Origin: Bdellovibrionales bacterium
GTDB lineage: Bacteria; Bdellovibrionota; Bacteriovoracia; Bacteriovoracales; Bacteriovoracaceae
DNA: 64,000 bases
Reading direction: 5' to 3'
NCBI GenBank assembly: GCA_018646675.1
Contig: JABGUH010000005.1
Span: 96,128-160,127 of the forward strand
Below, piece after piece: positions 28,566-37,466 of the stretch (the first letter of the stretch is position 1; each line of letters begins with the position of its first letter). The notes below the pieces were generated by a model that did no database searches, was not told the DNA's origin, and saw only the letters and a program-made list of their open reading frames with translations. The position numbers and the translations under genes are program-made.

Positions 28566-29686
28566 GAGAGTCCAGCATGAAGACGGGGCCCACTCGTCAG
28601 TAGTCGACTGCTGCCCTGATTACTAACTGAGCTGGTTCGATAGTAGTAGTCTAGCAAGAGCCTAATACCATGACCTTGAGATGAATAGAGCTTTAGCCCA
28701 AGGCCGATAGTAAAAGTTGAAGATATACTTTTATCCCCACTCTTAGTTATCCCCCAAGCGTAGCTGGTAGCAAAAAAAGGAATCCGTTGATTAAAGGCCA
28801 GTGGATTTCCATTAAAGTGCCAGTTTAGTCCCCCTCCCACCTCAAACGATGTAGTCGATAGATCACTACCATTCATAACTGTTAGGCGTTGTGAGTTAAG
28901 AGTGGTGGTGGCCAATAGGGAGATATCCTTCCAGGAGGAGAACTGCTGGTTAAGTAGTCGTTCATATCCTAGCTGCAGCTCAAACGATGAATTATCGCCA
29001 CTGTTGACTGAATTTTGGTTATTGTCATAACTAGAGCTTAAAACTTGGAGAGCTAGTTGACCCCATAGTTCACTGGTTGTCCCAAAGATCCCTCGACCCT
29101 GACCTTTAGAGTTATTCTGACTGTCCATATTTATAAAGTAACGCCTCTTACTTAACATTAGCTTATCCAGCTCTTCTGCACTTAATCTTTTGGGAGGCAG
29201 AATATCGTGGCCATCAGTTTGCTTAAGGTTTAGTCGTTGGGCGGTTCTCTGGGTCTCATTACTACTAGTCTGTTGGAGAGAAGAGGGGGGTAGAAGGGAT
29301 GGGACAGAGGGGGGAAGTCGATCAGGGTCAATTGTTACCTTGACCGCGGAAGCGATTTTAATTGTGATAATATTATCCACATAGAGTGGCTTAGAATCTT
29401 TGGTTTCATAGAGATACCAGACAGAACGAGTCGGGGATGCTTTTATCATTGCAGCACGCCCAAAATATTGCCCTTGGTTGGAGAGTTTGGCGTGGAGATT
29501 AATTGATAGTCCGTGGTCCAATCCTCGGTTGATTAACATACTTTTTCGGCTGCCTGAGAGATTAATTATTCGGGCAATAAATTTACTATCGACTGGTAGT
29601 TTTCCCCAAATAGTCGGACAAAGACAGATCATCAAAGTTAATAGCAGACTAACAGTGGTTATTTTTGTTGTGATTAGGGTTTTCAC
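28553..29686 (-). CDS. Exported outer-membrane beta-barrel protein
   Basis: 377 residues from GTG 29686. A signal peptide ends near GTIWG. Residues ~35-115 form a small beta domain (INLSGSRKSMLINRGLDHGL, then YFGRAAMIKAS) typical of envelope anchoring domains. A Ser/Pro/Gln-rich linker follows. The last ~190 residues are amphipathic strands (GLNWHFNG, GLGLKLYSS, LLLDYYYR) ending in a terminal strand RLHAGLSYRW with the C-terminal aromatic that outer-membrane proteins use for BAM recognition. Cargo unknown. Confidence 0.65.
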   Translation of the reverse strand: MKTLITTKITTVSLLLTLMICLCPTIWGKLPVDSKFIARIINLSGSRKSMLINRGLDHGLSINLHAKLSNQGQYFGRAAMIKASPTRSVWYLYETKDSKPLYVDNIITIKIASAVKVTIDPDRLPPSVPSLLPPSSLQQTSSNETQRTAQRLNLKQTDGHDILPPKRLSAEELDKLMLSKRRYFINMDSQNNSKGQGRGIFGTTSELWGQLALQVLSSSYDNNQNSVNSGDNSSFELQLGYERLLNQQFSSWKDISLLATTTLNSQRLTVMNGSDLSTTSFEVGGGLNWHFNGNPLAFNQRIPFFATSYAWGITKSGDKSISSTFTIGLGLKLYSSQGHGIRLLLDYYYRTSSVSNQGSSRLLTSGPRLHAGLSYRW

Positions 29687-29875
29687 AGTATTACGTAGAT
29701 CTCCCGAATAAATCGTGCCGGTCGGTGATTAACCTATATGTTAGGGTATCTAGGATCAGCTGACAATTTTTTAGGGTAGACTTTAGTACATGCCATCTTT
29801 TACAATAAAGTAGCAATAAAATATGGAATATCTAATCTGACTAATCATGCATATTAATGTCTAGAGGATGCTATT

Positions 29876-31315
29876 ATGTCTAACACTGAAAAACGAACCC
29901 CTAGTTTAACTACAATGATTCTTTTTGCTCTGATTTTGGGCCTATTGACTGGGATGGGCCTTAACTTTCTGGTCGGACATGCTAGTGAGCCGGTAGTTTA
30001 TTTTATTAATAGCTATGTTATTAATGGTCTCTTCGCTGTTATTGGAAAAATGTTTATCTCATCGATCAAGATGTTAGTAGTACCACTGGTACTGGTCTCC
30101 TTGGTGGTGGGAGTTGCTGGAATTGGTGATCTGGGAAAATTGGGACGCGTCGGCGGTAAAACTCTATTTTTCTATATGATGACTACCGGTTTGGCGATCA
30201 CTCTGGCCTTACTCATTGGGAAGTTAATTAATCCTGGTGAAGGGGTAAATATTGTCGCCGAGGGGGCAAGCTTTACTGCTAAAAATGCTCCTTCGTTTAC
30301 CCAGGTATTAATCAATATCATCCCTACCAACCCATTTGATGCCATGGTTGAGGGGAACATGTTGCAAATTATCTTTTTTGCACTGTTGACGGGGATGGCG
30401 ATTGCCTCATTGGGTAAAAAAGCAGAAGGAATTCTTTCCGTTTTTCAGGAGATTAATGAGATTGTAATGAAGATGATCACTTTGGTGATGTTAGTTGCCC
30501 CTCCTGGTGTATTCTGTTTGATCTCTAAGGTATTTGCCACCCAAGGGCTGGCAGTTCTTTTGCCATTAGTAAAATATATGGCAACTGTATTGTTGGTGTT
30601 GGGCGTTCATCTGATGCTTGTCTATGCGGGGGCATTAACTATTTTTGCTCGTCTAAGCATTATTACTTTTTTCCGTAAGTTTTATCCCACCCTACTAGTG
30701 GCGTTCTCTACCTCTAGTAGTAATGCCACTATTCCAGTTACCATGCGGGCCGTAACAGAGCGTTTAGGAGTTTCGAAGGGGATCTCCTCATTTTCCATTC
30801 CATTTGGTGCAACAATTAATATGGATGGAACAGCTATTATGCAGGGAGTGGCCGTTGTCTTTATCTCCCAGGTTTATGGTATCGATTTGAGTCTATCGGA
30901 CTTTTTGATGGTGATTATCACTGCGACCATGGCATCAGTTGGCACTGCCGGGGTACCAGGAGTTGGTTTGATTACACTCTCAATGGTGCTAACCCAGGTT
31001 GGACTGCCGATTGAAGGAATTGCTCTCATTATTGGTGTTGATCGCTTGTTGGATATGTCTCGGACCATGGTTAATATTTGTGGTGACGCAATCGTCTCAA
31101 TTATTGTTAGTAAAAGTGAGGGTGAGTTTGATCCCAAAATCTATAATGATATGAATGCTGGTATAGGCGGGACCGAAGATCTGCTCCATGATATTGATAA
31201 CTCCATTCATACTTCTCATGAACTCTATATCGCTGACGAAGCAGCTCGTGAGGAGGAACGACGCTTGGGGAGTGAGCGGCGGGTGGATGAGCGACGAGAA
31301 GATGATCGCAGCTAA
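29876..31315 (+). CDS. Dicarboxylate/amino acid:cation symporter (DAACS family)
   Basis: 479 residues of the GltP/DctA fold. Hairpin and substrate motifs are present: SSNATIPVTMRAVTERLGVS (serine-rich HP1 region), SIPFGATINMDGTAI (TM7 NMDGT), AGVPGVGLI (HP2) and LIIGVDRLLDMSRTMVNICGD (TM8). It imports glutamate, aspartate or C4 dicarboxylates with Na+ or H+. The last ~25 residues form a charged tail rich in Arg and Glu. The 3' end overlaps dapF, convergent, by 4 bases. Confidence 0.93.
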   Translation: MSNTEKRTPSLTTMILFALILGLLTGMGLNFLVGHASEPVVYFINSYVINGLFAVIGKMFISSIKMLVVPLVLVSLVVGVAGIGDLGKLGRVGGKTLFFYMMTTGLAITLALLIGKLINPGEGVNIVAEGASFTAKNAPSFTQVLINIIPTNPFDAMVEGNMLQIIFFALLTGMAIASLGKKAEGILSVFQEINEIVMKMITLVMLVAPPGVFCLISKVFATQGLAVLLPLVKYMATVLLVLGVHLMLVYAGALTIFARLSIITFFRKFYPTLLVAFSTSSSNATIPVTMRAVTERLGVSKGISSFSIPFGATINMDGTAIMQGVAVVFISQVYGIDLSLSDFLMVIITATMASVGTAGVPGVGLITLSMVLTQVGLPIEGIALIIGVDRLLDMSRTMVNICGDAIVSIIVSKSEGEFDPKIYNDMNAGIGGTEDLLHDIDNSIHTSHELYIADEAAREEERRLGSERRVDERREDDRS

Positions 31316-32133
31316 TTAAGTATCGTTGATCCAGAAAAAATTATTTGAACCTCTCCACTAAATAGGGCCGATTCTCTATCGACTGCGGGATGGATAAATA
31401 TATCTCCTCCACTGGTGGTCACTCTAATTTTGGTTTCAGCTATGTTAAAGAAAGGTTCAGCCGCTAATGCTGCGGCCACAGTGCCAGTGCCACAGCTTAA
31501 AGTCTCTCCCTCCACCCCCTTTTCAAATGTTCTGATTTTGAGGTGATTTTCACCGAGGAGTTGTACTAGGTTAATATTAGCACCGTAAGGAAGCGAGGAG
31601 TGGGAGCGCAGGGGAGGAGCGAGTTTCGTGAGGTCGAAGCGATCTACCTCATCTACCTTTAGTACCAGATGTTCGACGCCACTGTTGATATAAAACTGAT
31701 CTTTTAGTCTGGTATCGTACGAAGCAAGATCTTCAATTGTATACTCTGCTCGATCACTGAAATTGCCCATCTCGATCTGAACCACGCTGGGGGAGGTAAT
31801 CAGTGCAGAGTACTCTCCATTATCGGTAGTAAATTGATATTTTGCAGACCTATTTAGTTTGAGTATTTGGTGGGCAAAGAGGGTGATGGCACGAGTACCA
31901 TTACCACACATCTTGGCCGGCTTGCCGTCCGAGTTCAGATAGCGCATATGGAAATCACAGCTATCACTATTTTCTAGGAATAAGACACCATCAGCGCCGA
32001 TTCCGGTGCGTCTTGTACATAGCCTACTCCAGAGGGCGACATCTTGATGAGGGATCTCCTGTTGGCGGTTATCTAGCACTAGGAAGTCATTACCGGTGGC
32101 CTGCATTTTATAGAAAGTGATTTTTTTTCTCAT
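31312..32133 (-). CDS. dapF: Diaminopimelate epimerase
   Basis: 273 residues. Converts LL- to meso-diaminopimelate using two cysteines: Cys76 in MCGNGTRAI and Cys214 in LSCGTGTVAA, both present. QATGNDFLVLDN at the N-terminus also fits. It follows lysC with two bases between stop and start, so translation is probably coupled. The five plus-strand DAP/wall genes start on the other side of lysC. Confidence 0.95.
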   Translation of the reverse strand: MRKKITFYKMQATGNDFLVLDNRQQEIPHQDVALWSRLCTRRTGIGADGVLFLENSDSCDFHMRYLNSDGKPAKMCGNGTRAITLFAHQILKLNRSAKYQFTTDNGEYSALITSPSVVQIEMGNFSDRAEYTIEDLASYDTRLKDQFYINSGVEHLVLKVDEVDRFDLTKLAPPLRSHSSLPYGANINLVQLLGENHLKIRTFEKGVEGETLSCGTGTVAAALAAEPFFNIAETKIRVTTSGGDIFIHPAVDRESALFSGEVQIIFSGSTILN

Positions 32134-32135
32134 AG

Positions 32136-33512
32136 TTAAAATAACTGCCGGTGGATTGAGTGGAGTAGTTGATCTGTAGCGGTATCCGGGACCAGCAGTG
32201 AGATCGCATTACTGGTAGCGTGGTCTAATAACTTATAGTGTTCCAGTTTAGATATCTCCTTGGTCAAGATCTCCATAATCTGATTACGATAGCTGTTCTC
32301 CTTAATACTATTTCCGACGATTGAGATTAGGGACAGTCCAGTAGTTGCACTATGATCCGGCATATCTGTTCGTTCGTAGATCCCTTGGTAGGAGCTCTCT
32401 TTGATTAGAATTGAGTAGGATGAGAGAGAGTATTCTAGATGGTAGATTTCAACTCGCTCAAACTGTAACCACTTTAGGAGAGGAGGGAGTTGATTGGCAG
32501 GATTACCACTTTGCTCAATTTTAACTCTAACCATATTCGAGATAGAGGTAATTGACTTGGCCCCCTTGGTCTGCCCCTGATTGCTGATGATAGTGCCGGG
32601 GAACTTGGGGTTGGTAGAGTTTTTTAATACAACTGGTATATCTTTCTGGCTGGCCGGCCCAATTGCCTTGGCATGAATACAGGATGCCCCTAGGTAGGTA
32701 AGGGCCGCCGCCTCTTGGTAGTTCATGGCATCGACAGTTTTGGCCTGAGGTTCAACCGAAGGGTCGGCGCTCATCACTCCATCCACGGTCTTATGAAGTT
32801 CGATCTGTGTGGCATCTAAAAAGTTGCCAAATAGCGTTGCGGAGTAGTCAGATCCCTCAAAGCCTAATGTGGAGGTCAGCCCCTTTTTAGTACTACCGAT
32901 AAAACCTTGCAAAATAGGGATTTCACCCGCCTCTAAAATAGGGCGAATTACTGCTTGGCACCTATCCTGTGAGAGATCCATGATGGGGGAGGCTTTGCCA
33001 AAAAAAGTATCAGTAATTATAACTAAGCGTGAGTCCAGCCAATGTGCAGCAACTCCTTGTTGGATTAAGATGATCTCCATAATGGATGAGGATAGCAGTT
33101 CACCATAGGAGAGAATTTTATCTTGGATCTTAGGATTATTATCCTTCAGAATTGTCAAACCTTGAAATAGCTTGTTGAGTTCATCGAAGAGATGGTGAAT
33201 CCGGTGACATTGGGAGTCCTTCTCACTTAAACCAAAAGAGGCTAGTTGTGAGAAGTGAAAGGCTCGGATCTGGGCCAGAGGTTGACTCCCTTGGTCACTT
33301 TTACCGCTTTCGATCGCATTGGTCAGATCGAGCAGTTTCTGGGTAGTTTTTCCCATCGCCGAGAAAAGCAGTAGGATATTAGCTCTCTTCGTAGCACTCT
33401 TGATAACAGAGATAACACCTTTAATTGCCTCGGGAGATGAGAGGGAGGAGCCCCCAAACTTTAAAATAGTTAATGGAGAGCGATTTTCCCCTTGCTTGCT
33501 TTTTGTTGTCAC
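32136..33512 (-). CDS. lysC: Aspartate kinase
   Basis: 458 residues from GTG 33512. Phosphorylates aspartate to open the lysine/DAP, threonine and methionine pathways. The ATP and substrate motifs ILKFGGSSLSSPEAI, GFIGSTKKGLTSTLGFEGSDYSATLFG and the ASCIHAKAI block are intact. The last ~140 residues are divergent ACT-like regulatory domains (SLISIVGNSIKENS). Lysine feedback inhibition is likely but not shown. Divergent from dapA with a 68-base shared promoter region; no lysine riboswitch fits there. Confidence 0.93.
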   Translation of the reverse strand: MTTKSKQGENRSPLTILKFGGSSLSSPEAIKGVISVIKSATKRANILLLFSAMGKTTQKLLDLTNAIESGKSDQGSQPLAQIRAFHFSQLASFGLSEKDSQCHRIHHLFDELNKLFQGLTILKDNNPKIQDKILSYGELLSSSIMEIILIQQGVAAHWLDSRLVIITDTFFGKASPIMDLSQDRCQAVIRPILEAGEIPILQGFIGSTKKGLTSTLGFEGSDYSATLFGNFLDATQIELHKTVDGVMSADPSVEPQAKTVDAMNYQEAAALTYLGASCIHAKAIGPASQKDIPVVLKNSTNPKFPGTIISNQGQTKGAKSITSISNMVRVKIEQSGNPANQLPPLLKWLQFERVEIYHLEYSLSSYSILIKESSYQGIYERTDMPDHSATTGLSLISIVGNSIKENSYRNQIMEILTKEISKLEHYKLLDHATSNAISLLVPDTATDQLLHSIHRQLF

Positions 33513-33580
33513 TTCAGTCTATCCTTAAATTTACAGATTATATGCCTATTTAATACTATTCTGCTTATGGAGTTATTTCA

Positions 33581-34477
33581 ATGGATGGAGAAGGGATTAA
33601 GCCATTTTCTGGCGTTTTTACAGCACTAGTTACCCCGTTTTTAGTAGGAGGGGAGGTAGATTACCCCAGCCTGATCAGGTTGATAGATCAACAAAAGGGG
33701 GCGAAAGTCTCCGGTCTGGTGGTACTAGGTACTACCGGCGAGACCCCGACCTTGACCATCGCAGAACAGGAGAGGGTGGTCGCCACCGTAGTGGAGCACT
33801 ACCAAGGAGAGGGTGAGATTATTATCGGAACGGGAACTAACTCGACCGCCTCTACTTTAGAAAGTTGTCAACGTGCCGTTTCTTGGGGAGTAAAGGATTT
33901 TCTAATTGCTACTCCCTACTACAATAAGCCGAAACAGGATGGTCTATTTGCTCACTATAGCGCGGTAGCAGAACAGTTCACCGATTGTCGGATTGTCCTC
34001 TACGATGTTCCTGGTCGAACTGCTTGTCACTTTGCCGCTGAGACGGTGTTGGCATTACAAGCAAAGTATCAAAATATTGTTGCGGTCAAGGATGCCTCGG
34101 GTGATCTGACCAAGATGAATATTTATAAGAAGCAGGCAAAACCAGGGTTCTCTCTGCTCTCTGGGGATGATCCATTACTGTTACCAACTTTAGAAATGGG
34201 AGGAGATGGAATTGTTAGCGTTGCTTCCAACCTGATTCCGGCTGAGATTGTCCAAGTATACAACTGTTTTGCCAAGGGGGAGCTGGCCTCGGCCAGCAAA
34301 CTATTCGAGCAGAAGTTATCTCTTTACCAGGCCCTGTTCAAAGAGAGTAATCCAATACCGGTAAAGTGGTTTATGAACAAAAATAAAATTATTGCTCACA
34401 ATATACTACGTCTTCCTCTAACTCCCCTAAGTGAAGAGTTAGTCACTCAGTATTCCAAGGAGTTTCTAGGTGAGTAG
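33581..34477 (+). CDS. dapA: 4-hydroxy-tetrahydrodipicolinate synthase
   Basis: 298 residues. Condenses pyruvate with aspartate semialdehyde. The Schiff-base lysine is in IVAVKDASGDLTKM, the tyrosine in LYDVPGRTACH and the GTTGETPTLT loop near residue 48. GGAG lies about eight bases before ATG 33581. First of five tightly packed genes (dapA, dapB, M14 peptidase, dapD, murI), each overlapping or nearly touching the next. Confidence 0.95.
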   Translation: MDGEGIKPFSGVFTALVTPFLVGGEVDYPSLIRLIDQQKGAKVSGLVVLGTTGETPTLTIAEQERVVATVVEHYQGEGEIIIGTGTNSTASTLESCQRAVSWGVKDFLIATPYYNKPKQDGLFAHYSAVAEQFTDCRIVLYDVPGRTACHFAAETVLALQAKYQNIVAVKDASGDLTKMNIYKKQAKPGFSLLSGDDPLLLPTLEMGGDGIVSVASNLIPAEIVQVYNCFAKGELASASKLFEQKLSLYQALFKESNPIPVKWFMNKNKIIAHNILRLPLTPLSEELVTQYSKEFLGE

Positions 34478-35174
34478 CTACAAAGTTGCTCTGCTGGGGG
34501 CCAAGGGGCGAATGGGGCAGGAGATTACCCGGCAGATCGAAGCGAACTCCCGTCTAACGCTGGCTTACGCTATTGATACTGATGTGAAGTTGGTTAAAGA
34601 GCAGTTTATGGCCTGTGATGTGATTATTGACTTTACGGTGGCAAATGCTCTCAAGAGTAATCTACTTTTTTTAAGCGAGCAAGAGATCGCCCTACCGCTG
34701 GTTAGTGGTACCACTGGTTTGGATCGTGATGGGATGGAGCTTTTAGCCTCTTATCAAAACAGTGCTCCTGTAATTCATGAGAGCAATATGTCGTTAGGAG
34801 TTAATCTACTCTTTTCATTAGTGGATCGCTACGCTCCAATCCTAAAAGAGCATGGCTTTGGCCCTTCGATGGTGGAGAGCCACCATGTTCATAAGAAGGA
34901 TAGTCCTAGTGGTACTGCAGTTACTCTGTTTGAGCTAATGGACAGTCACTATCAGCAAGCGACTGGATTTACCAGAGAGCAGATTGTCTCTCATCGTATC
35001 GGCGAGGTAGTAGGTGAACACACCATCTGTTTCTCTTCTGCCGGTGAGGATATAGCAATTTCTCATAGTGCAAAAGATCGTTCTATCTTTGCTCAGGGGG
35101 CAGTAGTTGCGGCCAGTTGGATTGTGGGCAAAACACCTGGTAGCTATTCGATGCGTGAGGTTCTTGGTGTCTGA
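34470..35174 (+). CDS. dapB: 4-hydroxy-tetrahydrodipicolinate reductase
   Basis: 234 residues, at the short end of the family. Reduces HTPA to tetrahydrodipicolinate with NAD(P)H. Nucleotide-binding GAKGRMGQEI starts near residue 10 and the catalytic ESHHVHKKDSPSGTA is complete. GTG 34470 overlaps dapA by eight bases, with AAGGAG in the dapA end as ribosome-binding site, indicating coupling. Confidence 0.94.
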   Translation: MSSYKVALLGAKGRMGQEITRQIEANSRLTLAYAIDTDVKLVKEQFMACDVIIDFTVANALKSNLLFLSEQEIALPLVSGTTGLDRDGMELLASYQNSAPVIHESNMSLGVNLLFSLVDRYAPILKEHGFGPSMVESHHVHKKDSPSGTAVTLFELMDSHYQQATGFTREQIVSHRIGEVVGEHTICFSSAGEDIAISHSAKDRSIFAQGAVVAASWIVGKTPGSYSMREVLGV

Positions 35175-35835
35175 TTGTGAACGATTAGCAACACTGGCCA
35201 GTGGGCGTGAGATCGAGTCATATCGTTTTGGCACAGGAGATTTTCACCTGCTACTGATCGGGGGAGTACACGGTAATGAGATTGAAGGAGTGGAGCTAAT
35301 CAATGCTCTGCTCAGTCGCTTTAAACAATCTTTTGAGTTAAATAATCTAACCGTGCTGATAGTTCCCAATCTCAATCCCGACGGGGTGGCAGCAGTTAGA
35401 CGACAAAATGATAATGGAGTAGATCTCAATCGTAATATGCCGACCAAGGATTGGAGTCCTGAAGCATTGAAGCCAGAGTATCTGCCAGGTCCCAGTGCCG
35501 CCAGTGAAATTGAGACTCAGGTACTGGTTAAACTAATCGATGATTTTTCACCTAATTTCATTATCTCCATGCATAGCTTTAAGGAAGCGATGATTAATAC
35601 CAACGGAGATTGTGGAGCGGCAGCGGATGTGATGCATCAGCAGTGTGACCTACCAGTCAAAGATGATATTGGGTATCCAACTCCGGGATCTTTAGGAACC
35701 TATGCAGGATGGGAGCGAGCGATTCCGACGATTACCCTCGAGGTATTAAGAGATGAGGAGCTAACGATAATTATCAAAAGGATCTTACCGGCACTAATCG
35801 CCACGATAGAGCACTTCAATCAAAATAAACATTAG
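35167..35835 (+). CDS. M14-family zinc carboxypeptidase in the dap operon
   Basis: 222 residues from GTG 35167 (GAGG six bases upstream; overlaps dapB by eight). M14 zinc residues are in GGVHGNEIEG (His, Glu) and ISMHSF (His). Substrate-arginine region VDLNRNMPTKDW and catalytic Glu in TITLEVLRDEE are present. This resembles MpaA (murein tripeptide amidase) and, more distantly, AstE desuccinylases. There is no signal peptide, so it is cytoplasmic. Its place between dapB and dapD suggests a role in DAP metabolism: recycling of DAP from muropeptides, or desuccinylation in place of DapE. Confidence 0.75.
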   Translation: MSDCERLATLASGREIESYRFGTGDFHLLLIGGVHGNEIEGVELINALLSRFKQSFELNNLTVLIVPNLNPDGVAAVRRQNDNGVDLNRNMPTKDWSPEALKPEYLPGPSAASEIETQVLVKLIDDFSPNFIISMHSFKEAMINTNGDCGAAADVMHQQCDLPVKDDIGYPTPGSLGTYAGWERAIPTITLEVLRDEELTIIIKRILPALIATIEHFNQNKH

Positions 35836-35845
35836 GAGAGAGTAG

Positions 35846-36685
35846 ATGGATCGAGTAAGTTACAATCGGGGAAATTTGGCTTCTTGGTGTGAGATCATCG
35901 ATGATCTCTATAATGGTAGAATTGATGGCGAACCTGCCTCCGAGCAGCTGGTAGCAGTGGCTGGAATTGTTGATGGGCTAGATATCGGTAAATTGAGGGT
36001 GGCGGAGAAAAAAGATGGCCATTGGCAGGTGAACCTCTGGGCCAAACAGGCGATCATGCTCTATTTTAAGTATGGTGAGAATGATATGTTGGATGGGGGT
36101 GTGATGAGTTACTTTGACAAGGTGCCAGTCAAAAGAGAGTGGGACCGTGTGCGAGTTGTACCGCCTGCAGTCTCTCGCTACGGTAGTCATTTGGCCCCAG
36201 GTGTGATTCAGATGCCTAGCTATGTTAATATTGGAGCCTTTGTTGACTCTGGTACCATGGTAGATACTTGGGCAACAGTTGGTTCCTGCGCTCAGATTGG
36301 AAAAAATGTCCATCTCTCTGGGGGAGTTGGAATTGGTGGTGTGCTGGAGCCGGCCCAAGCAACTCCTGTCATTATTGAGGATAACGCCTTTGTTGGTAGT
36401 CGTTGTATTATCGTCGAAGGTGCCGTTGTTCACGAAAGAGCAGTACTTGGGGCCAACGTGGTTATTACCGGTAGCACCAAGATAATTGATGTGACTGGTG
36501 AACAACAGGTGATCTATAAGGGAGAGGTACCAGCGGACTCAGTGGTTATTCCTGGAACCTATGCAAAACAATTTCCGGCGGGAGAGTATGGAGTGCCTTG
36601 TGCACTAATCATTGGGAAGCGTAAAGCTTCTACCGACTTGAAAACCAGTCTAAACGCCACCCTACGCGAATATGAGATCAGCTAA
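35846..36685 (+). CDS. dapD: Tetrahydrodipicolinate N-succinyltransferase
   Basis: 279 residues. Succinylates tetrahydrodipicolinate, so this organism uses the succinylase branch. The left-handed beta-helix shows hexapeptide repeats (VNIGAFVDSGTMVDTWATVGSCAQIGKNVHLSGG), and WAKQAIMLYFK plus GVLEPAQATPVIIEDNAFVGS are DapD signatures. GGAGAGAG precedes ATG 35846. It overlaps murI by 14 bases. Confidence 0.95.
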   Translation: MDRVSYNRGNLASWCEIIDDLYNGRIDGEPASEQLVAVAGIVDGLDIGKLRVAEKKDGHWQVNLWAKQAIMLYFKYGENDMLDGGVMSYFDKVPVKREWDRVRVVPPAVSRYGSHLAPGVIQMPSYVNIGAFVDSGTMVDTWATVGSCAQIGKNVHLSGGVGIGGVLEPAQATPVIIEDNAFVGSRCIIVEGAVVHERAVLGANVVITGSTKIIDVTGEQQVIYKGEVPADSVVIPGTYAKQFPAGEYGVPCALIIGKRKASTDLKTSLNATLREYEIS

Positions 36686-37445
36686 ACATCGTATCGGTAT
36701 TTTTGACTCCGGCATTGGTGGCTTCTCTATTTTAAGAGAGTTATTTAAAAGTGGTTTAGATGCTAGTTACTATTACTTTGCTGATCAAGCTTACGCCCCT
36801 TACGGTGAACGCAGTGATGGTGAGATTTTAGAACGGAGTGAATGGATCATTCGCCAGCTGCTAAAAGAGCAGGTGGAGTTAGTGGTTGTAGCGTGTAACA
36901 CCGCCACTGCTGCGGCGATTGATCAGCTTCGCCAATTATATCCAGATCTTCCACTAGTGGGAGTTGAGCCCTACATCAATATTAAAAATCAGTCAGATTG
37001 GAATGGTCCAGATAATGTCTGTGTAATTACAACTCCGCTAACTGGTAAGTCGTCTCGCTTCAAAAGTCTTAAGCAGCGTTTAGACCCTCAAGAAGAGGTG
37101 GATCACTATAGCTGTCCCAACCTTGCTCGTTTAGTGGAGGAGAAGTTTAATAATCCGACCATTGATATAACTTCCTCTTTACGAGAGGAGTTACTTCCTT
37201 TGATGGAAAAGGGGTATCACGGAGTTATTTTAGGGTGTACTCACTATCCTCTAATTCGCCAAGAGATTGAGGCCATAACTTCAATGGTTACTATCTCTCC
37301 TTGCGAAGGTGTTGCGGCACGAGTGGTGCAACTTGTAGGGGAGTGTGATCTAAAAGTGCCGGCTGCCTCTGATTCTACTGCGATCTTCTATTTTCGTACA
37401 AGTCTTAACAGCGACTCTGGGTGGGAGGGGCAACTGGCCCCCTAA
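36672..37445 (+). CDS. murI: Glutamate racemase
   Basis: 257 residues. Provides D-glutamate for peptidoglycan. The two catalytic cysteines lie in VVACNTATAAAI and LGCTHYPLIRQEI. GIFDSGIGGFSIL and YFADQAYAPYGERSD near the start also fit. Last gene of the dap cluster, starting inside the end of dapD. Confidence 0.94.
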   Translation: MRSAKHRIGIFDSGIGGFSILRELFKSGLDASYYYFADQAYAPYGERSDGEILERSEWIIRQLLKEQVELVVVACNTATAAAIDQLRQLYPDLPLVGVEPYINIKNQSDWNGPDNVCVITTPLTGKSSRFKSLKQRLDPQEEVDHYSCPNLARLVEEKFNNPTIDITSSLREELLPLMEKGYHGVILGCTHYPLIRQEIEAITSMVTISPCEGVAARVVQLVGECDLKVPAASDSTAIFYFRTSLNSDSGWEGQLAP

Positions 37446-37466
37446 TTTTATTTCACTCTCTATGAT

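Noticed and set aside
33513..33580. Lysine riboswitch before lysC/dapA
   Set aside because: The 68-base divergent gap is too short and shows no aptamer-like pairing.
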